DNA of 64,000 nucleotides, taken from contig NC_092806.1 in NCBI RefSeq assembly GCF_040954645.1, positions 149,200,429 to 149,264,428 of the forward strand, given 5' to 3'. The position numbers and the translations under genes were made by a program. The notes below the pieces were generated by a model. That model worked only from the letters and a program-made list of their open reading frames with translations. It made no database searches and had not been told where the DNA came from. Source of the DNA: Diabrotica undecimpunctata (Eukaryota > Arthropoda > Insecta > Coleoptera > Chrysomelidae). Of this stretch, positions 21,398-49,839 are shown piece after piece. The first letter of the stretch is position 1. Each line of letters begins with the position of its first letter.

Positions 21398-21480
21398 GGA
21401 ATTAAACCACAATTGACTGTAATGAGTTTTACATTTGAATACCACAGGAAAATGACTTGATAAGTCACATGTTTCGTTTT
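21398..21480 (-). repeat. Short copy of the RTE LINE 3' tail
   Basis: GGAATTAAACCACAATTGAC matches the reverse complement of the LINE tail GTCAATTGTGGCTTAATCCC with two changes. It follows the hairpin at 21346-21386 directly. Confidence 0.45.
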
Positions 21481-22279
21481 GTTCAGGAGAATATTTTTAA
21501 AGTTTAAAACTCTGTGATTATGTTGAAATACATCTTACAATTAATGAGTAATAAAAAGATAAAAATTTGCTATATTGGTTATAGATTTACGTTTTAGTTT
21601 TTGTAAATTTATATAGCATATTAAGTAGTGGTATTGTTTTTTATTCGTCTACATGGACAAGTTTTATCCTTGTAAAGAAGGACTTATCACATTATTTCCC
21701 TATAAAATCATTGGTTGTCTATTTTTTCAAACAAAACAAAACAGAAATATAGCAAATATATTTTTAATGCAAAAAGTATCAAATATGCCATTGTCACCAA
21801 CTACTAGGATTACCTGGACTTTTAAATGTTTTCCCCTGTTTGAAATGGACATGTCAAGTTTTTTCTCTGTACAGGGTTTTTTCAAACACTTATCTTTTGG
21901 CTTATCAAGTTATTACTCTGTATTGTGTTACTCTTAGAAACTATGTAATTAAAGCTACAAAGTAGTATTAAAAACGAGAAATATCAAATCCAATTTATTA
22001 AGTTCTTTCCCTATGGTTTTCATTTGTTTCCATGTATCAATTTCTATTATGGAAATTGTTTTCAAAAAATTCTGAAATAAAATTATGAATGCTCTTGACC
22101 TGTAAATGTTTATAATTGAATTTTGATATAATTGATTATAAAAGTATAAACATTTACAGGTTAAGATTGTGTGGGAGTCACTAACTATCCAGAAAAAGGT
22201 AAAGAGTATATATTTTTTCAACAGCTGCAATTTTATGCCTACACATCCCTACTAAGTTAACCAATATGTTTTGTTTCAG
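21481..22279. other. TMEM127 upstream intron or 5' flank
   Basis: AT-rich sequence ending in the acceptor TTTTGTTTCAG at 22269-22279, so at least one upstream non-coding exon is implied. I could not locate it. No other feature is seen. Confidence 0.4.
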
Positions 22280-22280
22280 A

Positions 22281-38576
<16,296 letters not shown>

Positions 38577-38639
38577 TTGATCATCAATAAATACCATTGC
38601 AGAGGTTAAGTTTCGTATATAAGTAGTCACCATTTATTG

Positions 38640-38985
38640 GCAGATTTATCTTTAGACGTCAGCAATTAAAAAAAAATTTATCTAGACGTAAATATTGATA
38701 CTATTTTTTTTTAGTTAGTTAAGATAGTGTCAGTTCATTTCGTTTTAATGAACATTAAAAATGCATTTTATAAGTTAAGTGAAGTATATCACACTGGACT
38801 TTTTAGGTACCTACTATAATTGGGAATATTTTTGTATAATCTATATTTGATTTACTATGAGAAAACTTTAAATAATATTTTTTCCTCTTAGAGTTTTCTG
38901 TAAATCAATACCATTAAAAACAAATAAATTACATTAAAGAAACTAAAGATTTAAAAACTACAGACCCGTTTCCTCAGTACGATAG
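38640..38985. other. TMEM127 3' flank
   Basis: AT-rich sequence that may include the end of the 3' UTR. No other feature is seen. Confidence 0.4.
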
Positions 38986-38987
38986 AG

Positions 38988-39132
38988 AAAATTGACGCAA
39001 AGCAGTCACTGTATATCTTTCTAATGTGCCGGGTTTATTGACCACATAACCTTAATGAACAATGTTAAGGTCACATACTCGATAAACCCGGCCCATTCGA
39101 AAGACATGAAGGGACTGCTTTGCGTCAGTTTT
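38988..39132. mobile_element. 145-bp foldback MITE
   Basis: AAAATTGACGCAAAGCAGTC at the left and GACTGCTTTGCGTCAGTTTT at the right are complements with one mismatch. Pairing continues inward through GCCGGGTTTAT/ATAAACCCGGC to TAACCTTAATG/AATGTTAAGG, so the whole segment folds into one long hairpin. No coding sequence. Flanking target duplication is not evident. Confidence 0.88.
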
Positions 39133-39134
39133 AT

Positions 39135-40920
39135 TGAAGGAAAGGTTGGAGGCATTGGAGGAAAGGGCTTGTATTGCATTGCCCAATCTCTTTGTATTAT
39201 ATGTCTATGTTATTAGGATACAGTATCTCTAAAATCTACTCTTGTCATTCAACAGCTGATTTGGCAATTGGAAGTATTTCATAATTATAGTCATGCATAT
39301 AATGCACATTTTCTGTTTATAAGTGAGGATTGGCCATGACATTGTGATGTAAGTTACATAAATTGCAAATAAATGACGATGCAACAAGTAATCTGTCATT
39401 GAGATAGGTGCTGAAAGGGGTTAACTATGTTAGGTCACTATTAGAGGAATGGAGATTATTGGAAACGTGAAAGGATACGCAGTTTACCATATTCTTTCGT
39501 TTCTTTAATTCTCTATTTAATAATTGTTAGACGTAAGAGAATCTGCCAATTAAATATGCTGACCTTAAAAACAATTAAACGAAAGTACCAAAGCTTAGTA
39601 ATTAGTTTCTTAAGCACAGTAGACGGCTTTCTGATAAAATTCTCTCTATTTTTAAGATTGTTTCAAAAATCTTTCTCGAATATTACAAAACGAATAAAGG
39701 TATCTTTTTCTTATTAAATATGCAGGATGTCACAAGATGTAAGACTTGTTAATTTATTTCTTTGGTTTTTTCCGTGACAAGTTTTAACTGACTGATTAAT
39801 ATAAATTTGACTGTCAAAGTACAAGTAACAAATGTTATTGGATTAAATATTTATCGCAGTATGTAGTATTTGACAACTTTACATTATTAGTTTTTGCAAA
39901 GCAACCAGCTAAGAGGATGGTTCCCGAAGTATCCAAAAAAGATGACAAAAATAGAAATAACATGTTTACCCCTCAACACGGTTCTTTTTAGTACAATTAA
40001 CTTTTACCATGCTTGAATGTTTGTTTCTAAACTCAAGCAAAAGTAAATGAAATTAGTTATCCAGAATCACGCGTTGTAAGTGGTGAAAACTAGCCGAAAT
40101 CACGTGTTCATCATGAATTCTCGGGAATTTTCGGAGTGCTTAAGAAAATATGTTTCCTTGCTGGTCACTTTACATTGTAACAATAGAATCTTATATTTCT
40201 GCTTATAATAATAAGAATAATCCATTAGAGCTAGTTTATGAAATAATAAGTTTTCATTCACATTAATAATGTGTCGACTGGGTGGATGAGCGAGAGTCGA
40301 CTATATATCTAAAGATGTAAAATACTCAAATTAATATATTCAATCATTTAGTCTATCAATAGAAAGAATACTAGCAACCGCAGATGTTTATTTGGTCTCT
40401 ATATACATAATGTCTTCTAAAAACATGCTAAAATGTGTTTATTTGGAAAAAGTCATACATCGAGTCATGCATTACATGAATCATATTGGTACAAATACAA
40501 TCCTCTTCGCAATTGATTCTACGTATTGTAGTAAACAGAACGAAACGCAATTATTAAGATTAGAAGTATTCGATTCGATTATTTCTGAGAAAAATTGAAT
40601 TCTCTGGAGTGTCAAAATAACCGAGAATAACGGAATTAATCAACGTCAAGAATACAGACACAACAGATGAACCAACAGCTGAATCAGCAGCTAAATCAAC
40701 GACTGCTGCAACAAAGCAAATACTTTCTTTTTACAAGAGTCAATAACAAACTGGAAATTCGGCCAAAGGAAGAACTGTAATACAAAGTAAACGCTTAACT
40801 TGCATGGTATGGAACAGGAACGATAACACAGCCAATAAAATAAAAAACTACATAAATGATAGTATTGAATTTCTTGAATATATATTGAACAAAAAAATTG
40901 ATATTACCAAATAACTTTAC
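39135..40920. other. No supported gene
   Basis: AT-rich. Near 40660-40725 a 12-base unit related to CAACAGCTGAAT repeats about four times and would encode QQLN-type repeats, but no gene could be built around it. A 68-codon frame at 40392-40598 is unrecognised. Confidence 0.4.
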
Positions 40921-40927
40921 TACAATA

Positions 40928-41530
40928 CTAATATTTTGTTAAGCCACCTTTGGTTTTAAGAAGTGCAGTCACTCTCTTAGGCATTGTATTTATACATATT
41001 GCTACTATTTCTTTTAAATGGTCATTATGGTTTCAATCAAAAATTGATTCTCACTATGAATGAACTGAACCTTTCTCGTTTGTCGTTACTTCATCGGCCA
41101 ATTTAATTTTTAAGCACTCCCAAACATTTTCGTTATGGTTTATGTCTGGTGAGTTGTTGAAACATGGTAATAGAGGAATTTCTTGCCCTATCAAAAATAT
41201 TTTAATGGTTTTAGCCGTATGGCAAGGTGTTCCATCCTGCATAAAGACCTTGCCACTATTACCAAACCATTCGTTCATTTGTGGAACCAATATTGTCTCC
41301 AAAACTCTTTTATACTAGTCCTATCGTATGGCTCATGCTACCATATACATATAAACGTCCCATTTCTTGCTACTCATTACAGACCAGATCATTAGTGAGA
41401 GGGGATGTTTAATTGTTTTGATTACAGATCCATTCCCATATTTTCCCTGGACGTCTTCGGACAGATTGAGCCTTATCATCTATAATTGGAAATGTTGCTT
41501 AATCGCTAAAGCAAACCTGCAAATGTGAAT
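40928..41530 (-). pseudogene. Tc1-like (DD34E) transposase remnant
   Basis: On the minus strand a first-Asp block CFSD (about 41505), then IIDDKAQSVRRRPG, IKHPLSLMIWSVMSSKKW and GRLYVY follow. The frame continues with LVPQMNEWFGNSGKVFMQDG (second Asp), TPCHTAKTIKIFL and NNSPDINHNENVWECLKIKL (Glu), 34 residues apart. It ends MPKRVTALLKTKGGLTKY with a stop at 40928, the usual Tc1 C-terminus. The NPIE motif has decayed to NHNE while keeping Glu. Several frameshifts. The DNA-binding half is missing, replaced upstream by LINE sequence. Confidence 0.87.
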
Positions 41531-41559
41531 AAAAATTATAAAGTATGGAAAGAATTATT

Positions 41560-41800
41560 TGTATTAATTTGAGGAAAATAACTTTTATGCTGTTATTTTT
41601 CTCTATTGTGCGTTTAATATTATCGGCTTTAAATTTCCTTAAATCTCTCCTAATTGCATTCGAAACAATTTTATTCATTTCTCTTACGAGTGTGGCTGTC
41701 TGCATTCTTATCGCTTCTCATGTGTTTTTTTGTCTTCTTAAAAAGCAAAATATAAAATATAAATTATTAACAGGGATTCTACTTAACGGTTGGATATTTA
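41560..41800 (-). pseudogene. LINE linker fragment
   Basis: ATLVREMNKIVSNAIRRDLR, KFKADNIKRTIEKNNSIKV on the minus strand match the segment between endonuclease and RT of RTE-like LINEs. It is short and cut on both sides. Confidence 0.6.
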
Positions 41801-41809
41801 AAATTAGCA

Positions 41810-43785
41810 ATTTTCCACAATTTCAACGAACTGTAAAAAGAAGCAATTAACAAAAATACGGTATGATAAAAAAAGACATATCTCACTTCTAGTGTGCTCT
41901 AGAATCTGTATGTGCTACCGACCGATGGAAAAATATATTCCAACAAGCATTTAGGACTTTTAGCAAGACAGCAAATGGACAGGAGTTGAATTAATTTGTT
42001 TGCTAGAGAGGAAAATTTAGAAGAGGTCATCACATCCAAAATTTGGAAATATTTCCTACTAGGTCTGATCGATATGTAGAGAAAGATTACAAAGAAAATT
42101 AGAACATATGGAATTTGACATAAAAAAAAGAGAAAATTAATTTTTAGGAAACAAAACGTTGGACGGCGTCCATTTTTAAAAGAAAAATACTAAAACATAA
42201 AGAAGGACTGAGAAGCGACACAAACTTTGTGCATCCTTTAAATGTTTAGGGAGTATGAATGTTAATGTTCTTGCTTGATACTTATTGTTCCCGAAATTTT
42301 TGATCTCAAAACCACAAATGCTTCTGCTATCTGTTCTTCTATTGGTCCAGTTTTCGGAGGCATAATTGAATATTGAGAAAAACACCATATGAACAAACAA
42401 AATCAGTGTTTTTTCGTAGTTACCGCCAAGGGTCGTTGTTTGTTAAATGATAAAACGGAGACGCTAATCAATAAGTTAGTTTCTTTAGTTTTATGAGGTT
42501 GGTAATTTAGGTCACGTTTCCTTTTCCAACAACAACCAACATCTCTAACTGGAAGTGCATGAATTATTACTTTTTCATAAATTACAGTAAATATACAACT
42601 AAGTCATCTTTAGTACAGTTATTCAAGGAAACTTTGGGAAGAAAGTACCTAGTAAGCTTCATGTTGGTATAAAAAATACGAAATCATTAACTACAATCCT
42701 TGGTAGCCCGTAAAGTATTAGTTTACAGATCTATTTAATAGTATTATGTGACATTAACTATACAAAAATTCCTTTATATGATATCCTGCATATTCTCAAC
42801 ATGTATTTATTATTACTTAAAATTGTAGCATTCGCTTGACTTAAATAATTGTTGTTTGATGACTGTTTCGAACGTTTTTCTTATATTATTACTACGTATA
42901 GTTGCTATGTATAATAATTTGCGTATAGGTGTATCTAATTTTGAATTTAGCTGCATGATATACATTCTTACTTCTGTTCTCTGTTTTGCAAAATATATAT
43001 CTAAACAATTCAATAGGAAAACCGTGATATGTCGATATGTCGGTTTGCATCTTTGCAAAAAATTACGTATCTTTGGTACGTAACTGTTTCCAGTAGGAAA
43101 TTTGGTTGTTTGCATTGTTTAGTGACTAAAAAGAGTCATCTACTGCTTTTTGTGATTGATTGCAACAGTTTACACAAAAGAAATATATACCTATATAAAA
43201 TCGTAAAATGAAAACACAATTGTCATTTGTCATCGATGTCAATTGTTAACTGTCATTGAGATTATGCAGGCAATTTTGTTTATTTTCTTGTTTTTACCTT
43301 CTGTATCTTATAAAACTTAGTTCTTATAGAACTGAATTGAAGTCGTTAGATACAAAATACAGGAAAATATTCGAAACAGTTTCTTAAAGGTATACAAGTG
43401 TCACTTTCCTCTTGCGTTTTAGTAAGTTGTCTTAAATTTAGAAAAATTATATGTAGAGAAAGTAGTCGGGGCTATTTTGTAAGCCAAATTATTTATCTAC
43501 CTCAGTTTTTCAGTTATGGAATGAGTACAAGCACGTAGAGGCTATCTGGTTAAAGTGGCATAAATTAAAAAAAATTGGTTTTTATACCACACTCTACGAT
43601 CTCTAGCAGTTCAAATTTTTCGTCAGTTTGTGTATTTTATGGTACATTTATTATGTTACCCCGTTTTTATTAGATTTCTGTAGTTTGGTTGTTTTTTGTT
43701 GTCTTAAACATGCCTATTGTCCTGTAAATTTCCATCTTTATGATCAACTTATTTATACTAAAGTGTTAAATTATCTATTATGAAC
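41810..43785. other. No supported gene
   Basis: AT-rich. A 100-codon minus-strand frame (42813-43115, MQTTKFPTGNSYVPKIRNFL...) is the longest here; I do not recognise it and see no flanking exon or element signal. It might be decayed transposon sequence. Confidence 0.35.
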
Positions 43786-43789
43786 ATAC

Positions 43790-44940
43790 TAGATGCATAA
43801 CATAGTGTTAATGCAAAGATGTTTGGATATAAACCAAGACCTCTACGTAGGTTTCATAGATTTTGAGAAGGCCTTCGATAAAGTCAGACACCAAAAGCTG
43901 TATGAAATCATCAGAAGCAAAAACATCACGACATTAACATCATATCCAGGTTGTACTGGGGACAAACAGCAAAAATCAAAATTGATAATGAGTTAACCGA
44001 AGAAATTGAGATTCGTCGAGGTGTGCGTCAGGGTTGTGTGCTTTCTCCAGTATTATTCAATATATATAGCGAAACAATATGTCAGGAAGCGCTCCTAGAG
44101 CAAAACATTGGTATGAACATTAACGGAGAGTAATTAACAATATACGATACGCTGATGACACGCTAATAGTAACAGATAACCTAGCAAATTTACAGTTTTT
44201 GATGGAAAACATAAACACCCATACCAAAAAGTATGGTCTAAAACTGAACATCAAAAAGACTAAATTCATGATTGTAACAAAGAAGCTATACACCAATGTT
44301 AATTTAACCATAAATAATCAGCCAGTTGAAAGAGTTACGTCCTACAAATATTTAGGGGTTTGCTTCACTGATACTAATGACTAGACAAGAGAAATCAAGA
44401 GGCGAATAGAGATAGCGAGACAATCGTTTGTCAAAATGAAAAAGTTCCTATGCAGCCGGGACATAAATATAAACTTAAGAACGAGGATGTTAAGGTGCTA
44501 TGTTTTCTCCGTTCTGCTGTACGGCATGGAAGCCTGGACACTGAAAAAGATAAACATCAAAAACATTGAGGCATTCGAGATGTGGTGTTACAGGAGAATG
44601 TGGAAAATACCATGGACAGAAAGAGTAACAAATCAAGATGTTCTGCTGAAGATGGGGAAGGAATGCGAAGTCATAAAAACCATACAAACGAAAAAACTGG
44701 AATATCTGGGCCACATAATGAGAGGAGAAAAGTACTCTCTGCTTAGACTCATAATCCAAGGAAAAATCTCGGGAAAGAGAAATGTGTGACGTAGGAGGAT
44801 TTCCTGGTTGCGAAATTTAAGGGAGTGGTATGGGTGCAGTTCAATACAGTTGTTCAGAGCTGCAGCCAACAAAGTAAAGATTGCTGTGATGGTAGCCAAC
44901 CTTCGATAGGAGACGGTACTGCAAGAAGAAGAAGAACATA
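43790..44940 (+). pseudogene. LINE ORF2 remnant: reverse transcriptase to 3' end
   Basis: The plus strand reads DLYVGFIDFEKAFDKVRHQK, IEIRRGVRQGCVLSPVLFNI, INNIRYADDTLIVTDN (RT catalytic YADD), KKYGLKLNIKKTKFM, SYKYLGVCFT, KRRIEIARQSFVKMKKFLCS, RCYVFSVLLYGMEAWTLKK, MWCYRRMWKIPWTERVTN, LEYLGHIMRGEKYSLLRLII, then LFRAAANKVKIA and MVANL, ending in GAAGAAGAAGAA. All RT palm motifs are present, but one frameshift near 43960 and stops at about 44133 and 44384 break it. Same family as the deleted copy at 24.1-25.3 kb. The endonuclease half is missing (5' truncation). Confidence 0.9.
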
Positions 44941-44944
44941 CTAG

Positions 44945-46500
44945 CATTGGGGGCCCTCTCCAGCATGGGATGGATAGATGAAATTAACCATCAACAAAAC
45001 AGAACAAGTGAATCTGTTAACAAAGCTTGATGTATGCCGGACTATCAATAGAAAAAACTTGTATGTTTAGCAACAACGTCATACCACTACACTTCGTAGA
45101 TCCGCTAACAGGTGGCGTGAATATGGAATATAAAAAACTTAAAGGAGTGACATATAAGTTGACAAATTCGTTTCATATTTTATTTTGTATGAACCTGAAT
45201 ATCAATTTTTGTTGAAATCGGCTTTATAGTTTCGGAGATTTTAATTTTTCGACAGTCGGACGTCATTTGTAAAATATAATATAAAATATTTTCCGACATA
45301 TAAATGTTGGTTCGTTCGAGCGCTTATATGATTCACTGCTTCCTTGCTCACTCCAATTTATTCATTTAATTTTTTGTTACCACTCATATTTTCAAAACAT
45401 GATTGAATTGATTTTCACTTAATCATCAATTTTCCCGCAGTGGTAACTAGAAATTCTTTACTTTTCCAATTATACTTCAATATATTTTTTAATACATCAT
45501 TTGTGCGACATCTTTTTATGTATTTCTGGTGGCTTAAGTTTTACCTCTCGACTTTTACTCATTTTAAAATGTCTCTCTAATCTCTAGACTTAGAGAGACT
45601 GAACAATACTGGACTCAAAAGGAAAGTGAATCCACTAAAACGCTAGAAATCCAAATTTTTGTAGATCTCAGTTTAAGGAAAAGTAAAAAACTATATTTTG
45701 AATGCATATCATTAGTATATTTTTTTACAAATTTGACTTTTATTAAACAGATGAAACATTTTGTACTTAATAAATTTAAATCGGTCCGTTTAAAAATATG
45801 GTAAAGTCAAAACAGGTGATTACTTATATCCATATTTAAAAATTAGTATATTATTTAATAATTTACTAAAATATCTAGTATTAACCCCATTTTGATTAGG
45901 CAAGTAAAAGAAAAGATAGTGGAAAGACATAAACTGGAAGTAAATTTCCGAATATATTCACTTGGATAATTTGTTCTAATAAAGATTACCTACTCGTTTT
46001 CTGAGAGTATACACAAAGTATAATACAGTTGAGGCTGACAGCTATTTCTTTCTGCATTACTGTACAATACTTTCCGGCCTTCGTTCATAACACAAAAATG
46101 CTTTATCATCTGTCATCTAACAAGTGGAATTATTCGACTTCACAACACTCTTCCATTGGTGTTTTAAATCACGGGATCAGTTCTGAAATTATTTTTGTAA
46201 TGATCTTTAGTGCCTTCGTCACATTATTCTACGTTGAAGAAACATTGCTCTCTAAGTTTTGGAAACACAAAAATGTCTTTTTCCAAAAAATGTTACACAA
46301 GGTCCTGTGAATGTATTGATGCATTTCGGTGATGAAAGCAGTTACCGCTTGTCTAAAAAGTGGCATTTTCTTCTTACTGCTTCACGTAGTCTTTTTAGAA
46401 CTTAAAAGCAACATTTTTTGTTGTCTGTTGTCTGCCAATGCAAATATTTATTTAAGGTTGACACAAAAATAATCAATATAAAGCAGAAATAAATAATGAT
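44945..46500. other. No supported gene
   Basis: AT-rich. A 93-codon plus-strand frame at 46029-46310 lacks any motif I recognise. No repeats or RNA genes seen. Confidence 0.4.
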
Positions 46501-46506
46501 CGTCAC

Positions 46507-46860
46507 AACTCAATTAATTAATTATCATCATTTGGCTCTACAAGAGTCTTGGCCGCGTTTACTATTTCCCTCCATTGTTGTCGGTCCCGATCAGCTATTT
46601 CCCATTGCTGTATTCGCATTTTGCGTAGATCATTAGCTACTGCGTCCTTCCATCTCTTTCTTGGGCGACCAACTGACCTTCTGCCATCGGGCCTTTCCCA
46701 GAATGTGGCGTTCAGGAGTCTTTCGTCACTCGATCTTAGTACGTGGCCCGCCCATCTTATTCGGTTTGCTTTAATGTAGCGTACTATTTTCATCTCCATA
46801 TACTGTCTGGAGTTCATCATTGTGTCTTCTTCTCCATTCTCCTATTGTTTATTGTAAAGT
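46507..46860 (-). pseudogene. LINE ORF2 C-terminal fragment
   Basis: Minus strand: GEWRRRHNDELQTVYGDEN, a frameshift, IVRYIKANRIRWAGHVLRSS, DERLLNATFWERPDGRRS, VGRPRKRWKDAVANDLRKM and DRQQWREIVNAAKTLVEP. These are the conserved zinc-less C-terminal tail blocks (WAGHV, GRPRKRW, W) of insect LINE ORF2 proteins. It ends with NDDN* and a TGATGAT-like 3' tail. Strongly 5' truncated. Confidence 0.85.
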
Positions 46861-49560
46861 TTATAATTATTTTTAAATCTTGTTTGCTTATTCCTACTTC
46901 TTTTACTAGTTGCTGAGTTGCATCATCTTGGAGTGCTGTACTCAAACGCTTTCTCCTAATCAACCAGACATGCGTATTAGTTACTACAATAGAAGGTTTC
47001 AAGTTTGGCGCATGCGTGCCTTTCTTATGTCAGCGCGAATTATGATTACAAATTTATCGAAGTTGTTAGATATCTATTAGCGCGTTCCTTTTATCTGATA
47101 AAAAAATGAGCAGAACGTACCTTGGAATATTTTGTGCAAATTAAAATGGGATAATGATCAAAATAGTTTATGTGATTCCAACAAACCACTGGAGTTTATT
47201 TATTACAGATCATACCTAGAAATGTGGTTAGACCGAATATAAGAACATAAAAAAGATAAAATGACTAGGTCAGTGGACCAAATTTTTAAAACAACGACTT
47301 AAAGAAGAATTAGTGTGGTAGGTACACAAAATATCACCTAATCTTGAGATAAATTGTATTTTTTCATCCACTTAGATACTTTCAGTTCACCCTGATGTAA
47401 AAAACTGGAGGCTGACTAAAACTATATTGTTAAATGGGCCAGCATGTAGTGATCCTATATTTATTTTAATTCTTATAGTCTGATAGTCCTCTGCTGTAGT
47501 ATTGTATGTAGATACATTTGATTAAGCTACTATTTGGTAAAAAGTTACATTTTAACATTCCAAAACACTAAGAGATAGATGAGCGCTTACACTTTTATAA
47601 TTTTTATTCATTAATGTCTACCACTTAACTAGAAAAATCGTAGTAAACTTGGACTTTCGTCCTTTTCTTTCATTTTCCCGTTTTATCGTGAGTTTACCAT
47701 GTGTTCAAGAAAATACCTGATAAGAGTGAATTGAAACTGTCCAATAAAAACGTTTATTTTTATATGTCTGATACTAATTCATCTCTTTCTTATACTATAG
47801 CTGTCATTTTATCATCTATTTACTAAATGTATTCCTACAATATTTTTCCGATACTAATTTCTGTTCATTTCTTGTGTAAATTATTTCCAAATTAAATTTT
47901 TTTAGGTCCTCTAAACTCTTCTTTGACTTCATTTTTTTTTCTACTTGAAAACTTGTCTATTTTCTTGGTTTTTAAGATTTTTTTACTTATTCCTTTTTAA
48001 CCCCTGTGTAAGTAATTGATTTCGTTACAAATATTTAGTGTACACCACTAGTAGACATTAAAATATTTTACAAATAGTAGCTTGATCTTGGAAAAGATCA
48101 TAAATTTATATTTTGCTAAATCAGAGTCATATATCTTATATATTATGAATTATTGTAACAAATTTATGTGATAGAAAGATATAATCTAGTCTTATACGAT
48201 TTCATTTATTGTACCTTTTAGAACTGGTGAATATTGATTAATAAAACAAGTGGTTAAGGTATTAAAATCTAGCCTTTGGTTGTACAGCATTGTTTTTGTG
48301 GTTCAATAAGAATCCAATTTCATTGAGTCATCCGTGTTTATCAGTTGTTTATCTGTGTCATCGCAGCTTTGCAAATTCGTATCAAAATAGAAAATTTTAT
48401 CAACAACACTGATCAAAACTATCTCTATATGCTTTTTAGTTTTTTGTACTCCAACGCTTGTTTGTTACATCTCTTTGTTTTCCTGGTTTTATGTTGCAAA
48501 TTTTGCTTTATTGTTGGCTTTGTCCGAATCTTCTCGTTTTATGTCCTTAAAACGTGTTTCCAATTTCGCTTTTCCATTGCCCATTAAGTCTTTGCTTGCT
48601 TTTCCGTTTTTAACTTTAATATTGACTTCACTTGGCATCCGTATGTTATTAGTGACAGTACGTGTTGGTTGACCAGTGTTATTTTGAATTATTTTGGATA
48701 CTTATCCTTCTTTAATATCAAAAATCATCTTTTTAAATGCTTAGGATAGTTTTTTCGATGGTTTATCTTCACAGTTTCACTCTGTTTGTTAAATTTTGAT
48801 TTAGCCCAAGTATATAAATCTTCTGAGACTTGTTCTTCTTTATTATCTTGTAATTGTTCTGCATTGATTTGATGCTCTTTCTCTTTATAGCCTAATAAGA
48901 AAACAATCAGTATATCGTAGATTATTCAGACCTCCATTTATTCTTATTCGAGGTTTTGTCAACTGAATTTCTTCAATATATCCTCTAGAAATCCATGTGA
49001 CAACTTACAATACATTATTGAGAATCACCTGTTGCTTAATCAATTTTACCAGTTGGTTTATCTACTTATATCGGCACAGACATTTATTTTTATATGTATT
49101 GGGTATGTTTATAAGTAGTATATTAGATTAACGTTAAAGATTTTGGTACTTACTAAATCATTAAAGTGTTTGTCTCATTATATTTTTTTTGATGATACCA
49201 AAATCAAATACTTAATGCTTGTTTTTATTTTGTATATATTTTTGTTATTAAAATATAAGAATCTTTGAAAATGCTTGTATTAGAAAATATTATTCTGTTA
49301 AACACCGTATTTTATATGTATTCAGTTGAAATAAATTATCTCCAAAGAATTTTTTATATTTTAGCCCTTAATCCAATTTTGTACTTAATATCTTTCCCGT
49401 AATCCCCTAACCTTTTTCTGTTAACTCCTCTATAGAGAATTTTTTTAAAGTTTTAGCAATGAAAAGTAGCCGAATTCCTATTTTGCAGTATCCGTAAATA
49501 GTTAAACTTTGTTTAGAGGTCAAAACTTTTTGGGTTGTAATATTCTGTCTAAATTTCAAA
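46861..49560. other. No supported gene
   Basis: AT-rich sequence of about 2.7 kb with only short unrecognised open frames. Nothing supportable. Confidence 0.4.
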
Positions 49561-49564
49561 ATTT

Positions 49565-49810
49565 TCACTTGTCGTTGGGTAAACAAAGACATGAAACATC
49601 AATAATTGTACATAATGTTAATATTGTAATGAATTTATTATCTTTTAATTGGTCTGGGATTGAAAGATCTAGAAAATGAAATGTAGAAATTTTTGTGTTG
49701 TATGTTTCCGACAATAAATCTATCAAAATATTACCAAGCTGAGTGAACGCACTGTAGTTCGTCGTTATCTCTATACATGGCACTAGCCACAATTTTTCAG
49801 TAGTCGACAA
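49565..49810 (-). other. Unrecognised open frame beside a LINE insertion
   Basis: An 81-codon minus-strand frame (STTEKLWLVPCIEITTNYSA...) ends here; its start is inside the LINE target duplication. Beyond the LINE, at 52289-52390, the minus strand has another short frame, MNFDFSPVPILEYNWYVIW..., reaching the same duplication. Joining them at the duplication does not keep one frame open. Not called a gene. Confidence 0.25.
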
Positions 49811-49839
49811 ATCTACTAACTATCATCATCATCATCATC

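Noticed and set aside
42813..43115. 100-codon minus-strand frame
   Set aside because: Longest unexplained frame in its area, but unrecognised and with an equally open frame on the opposite strand.
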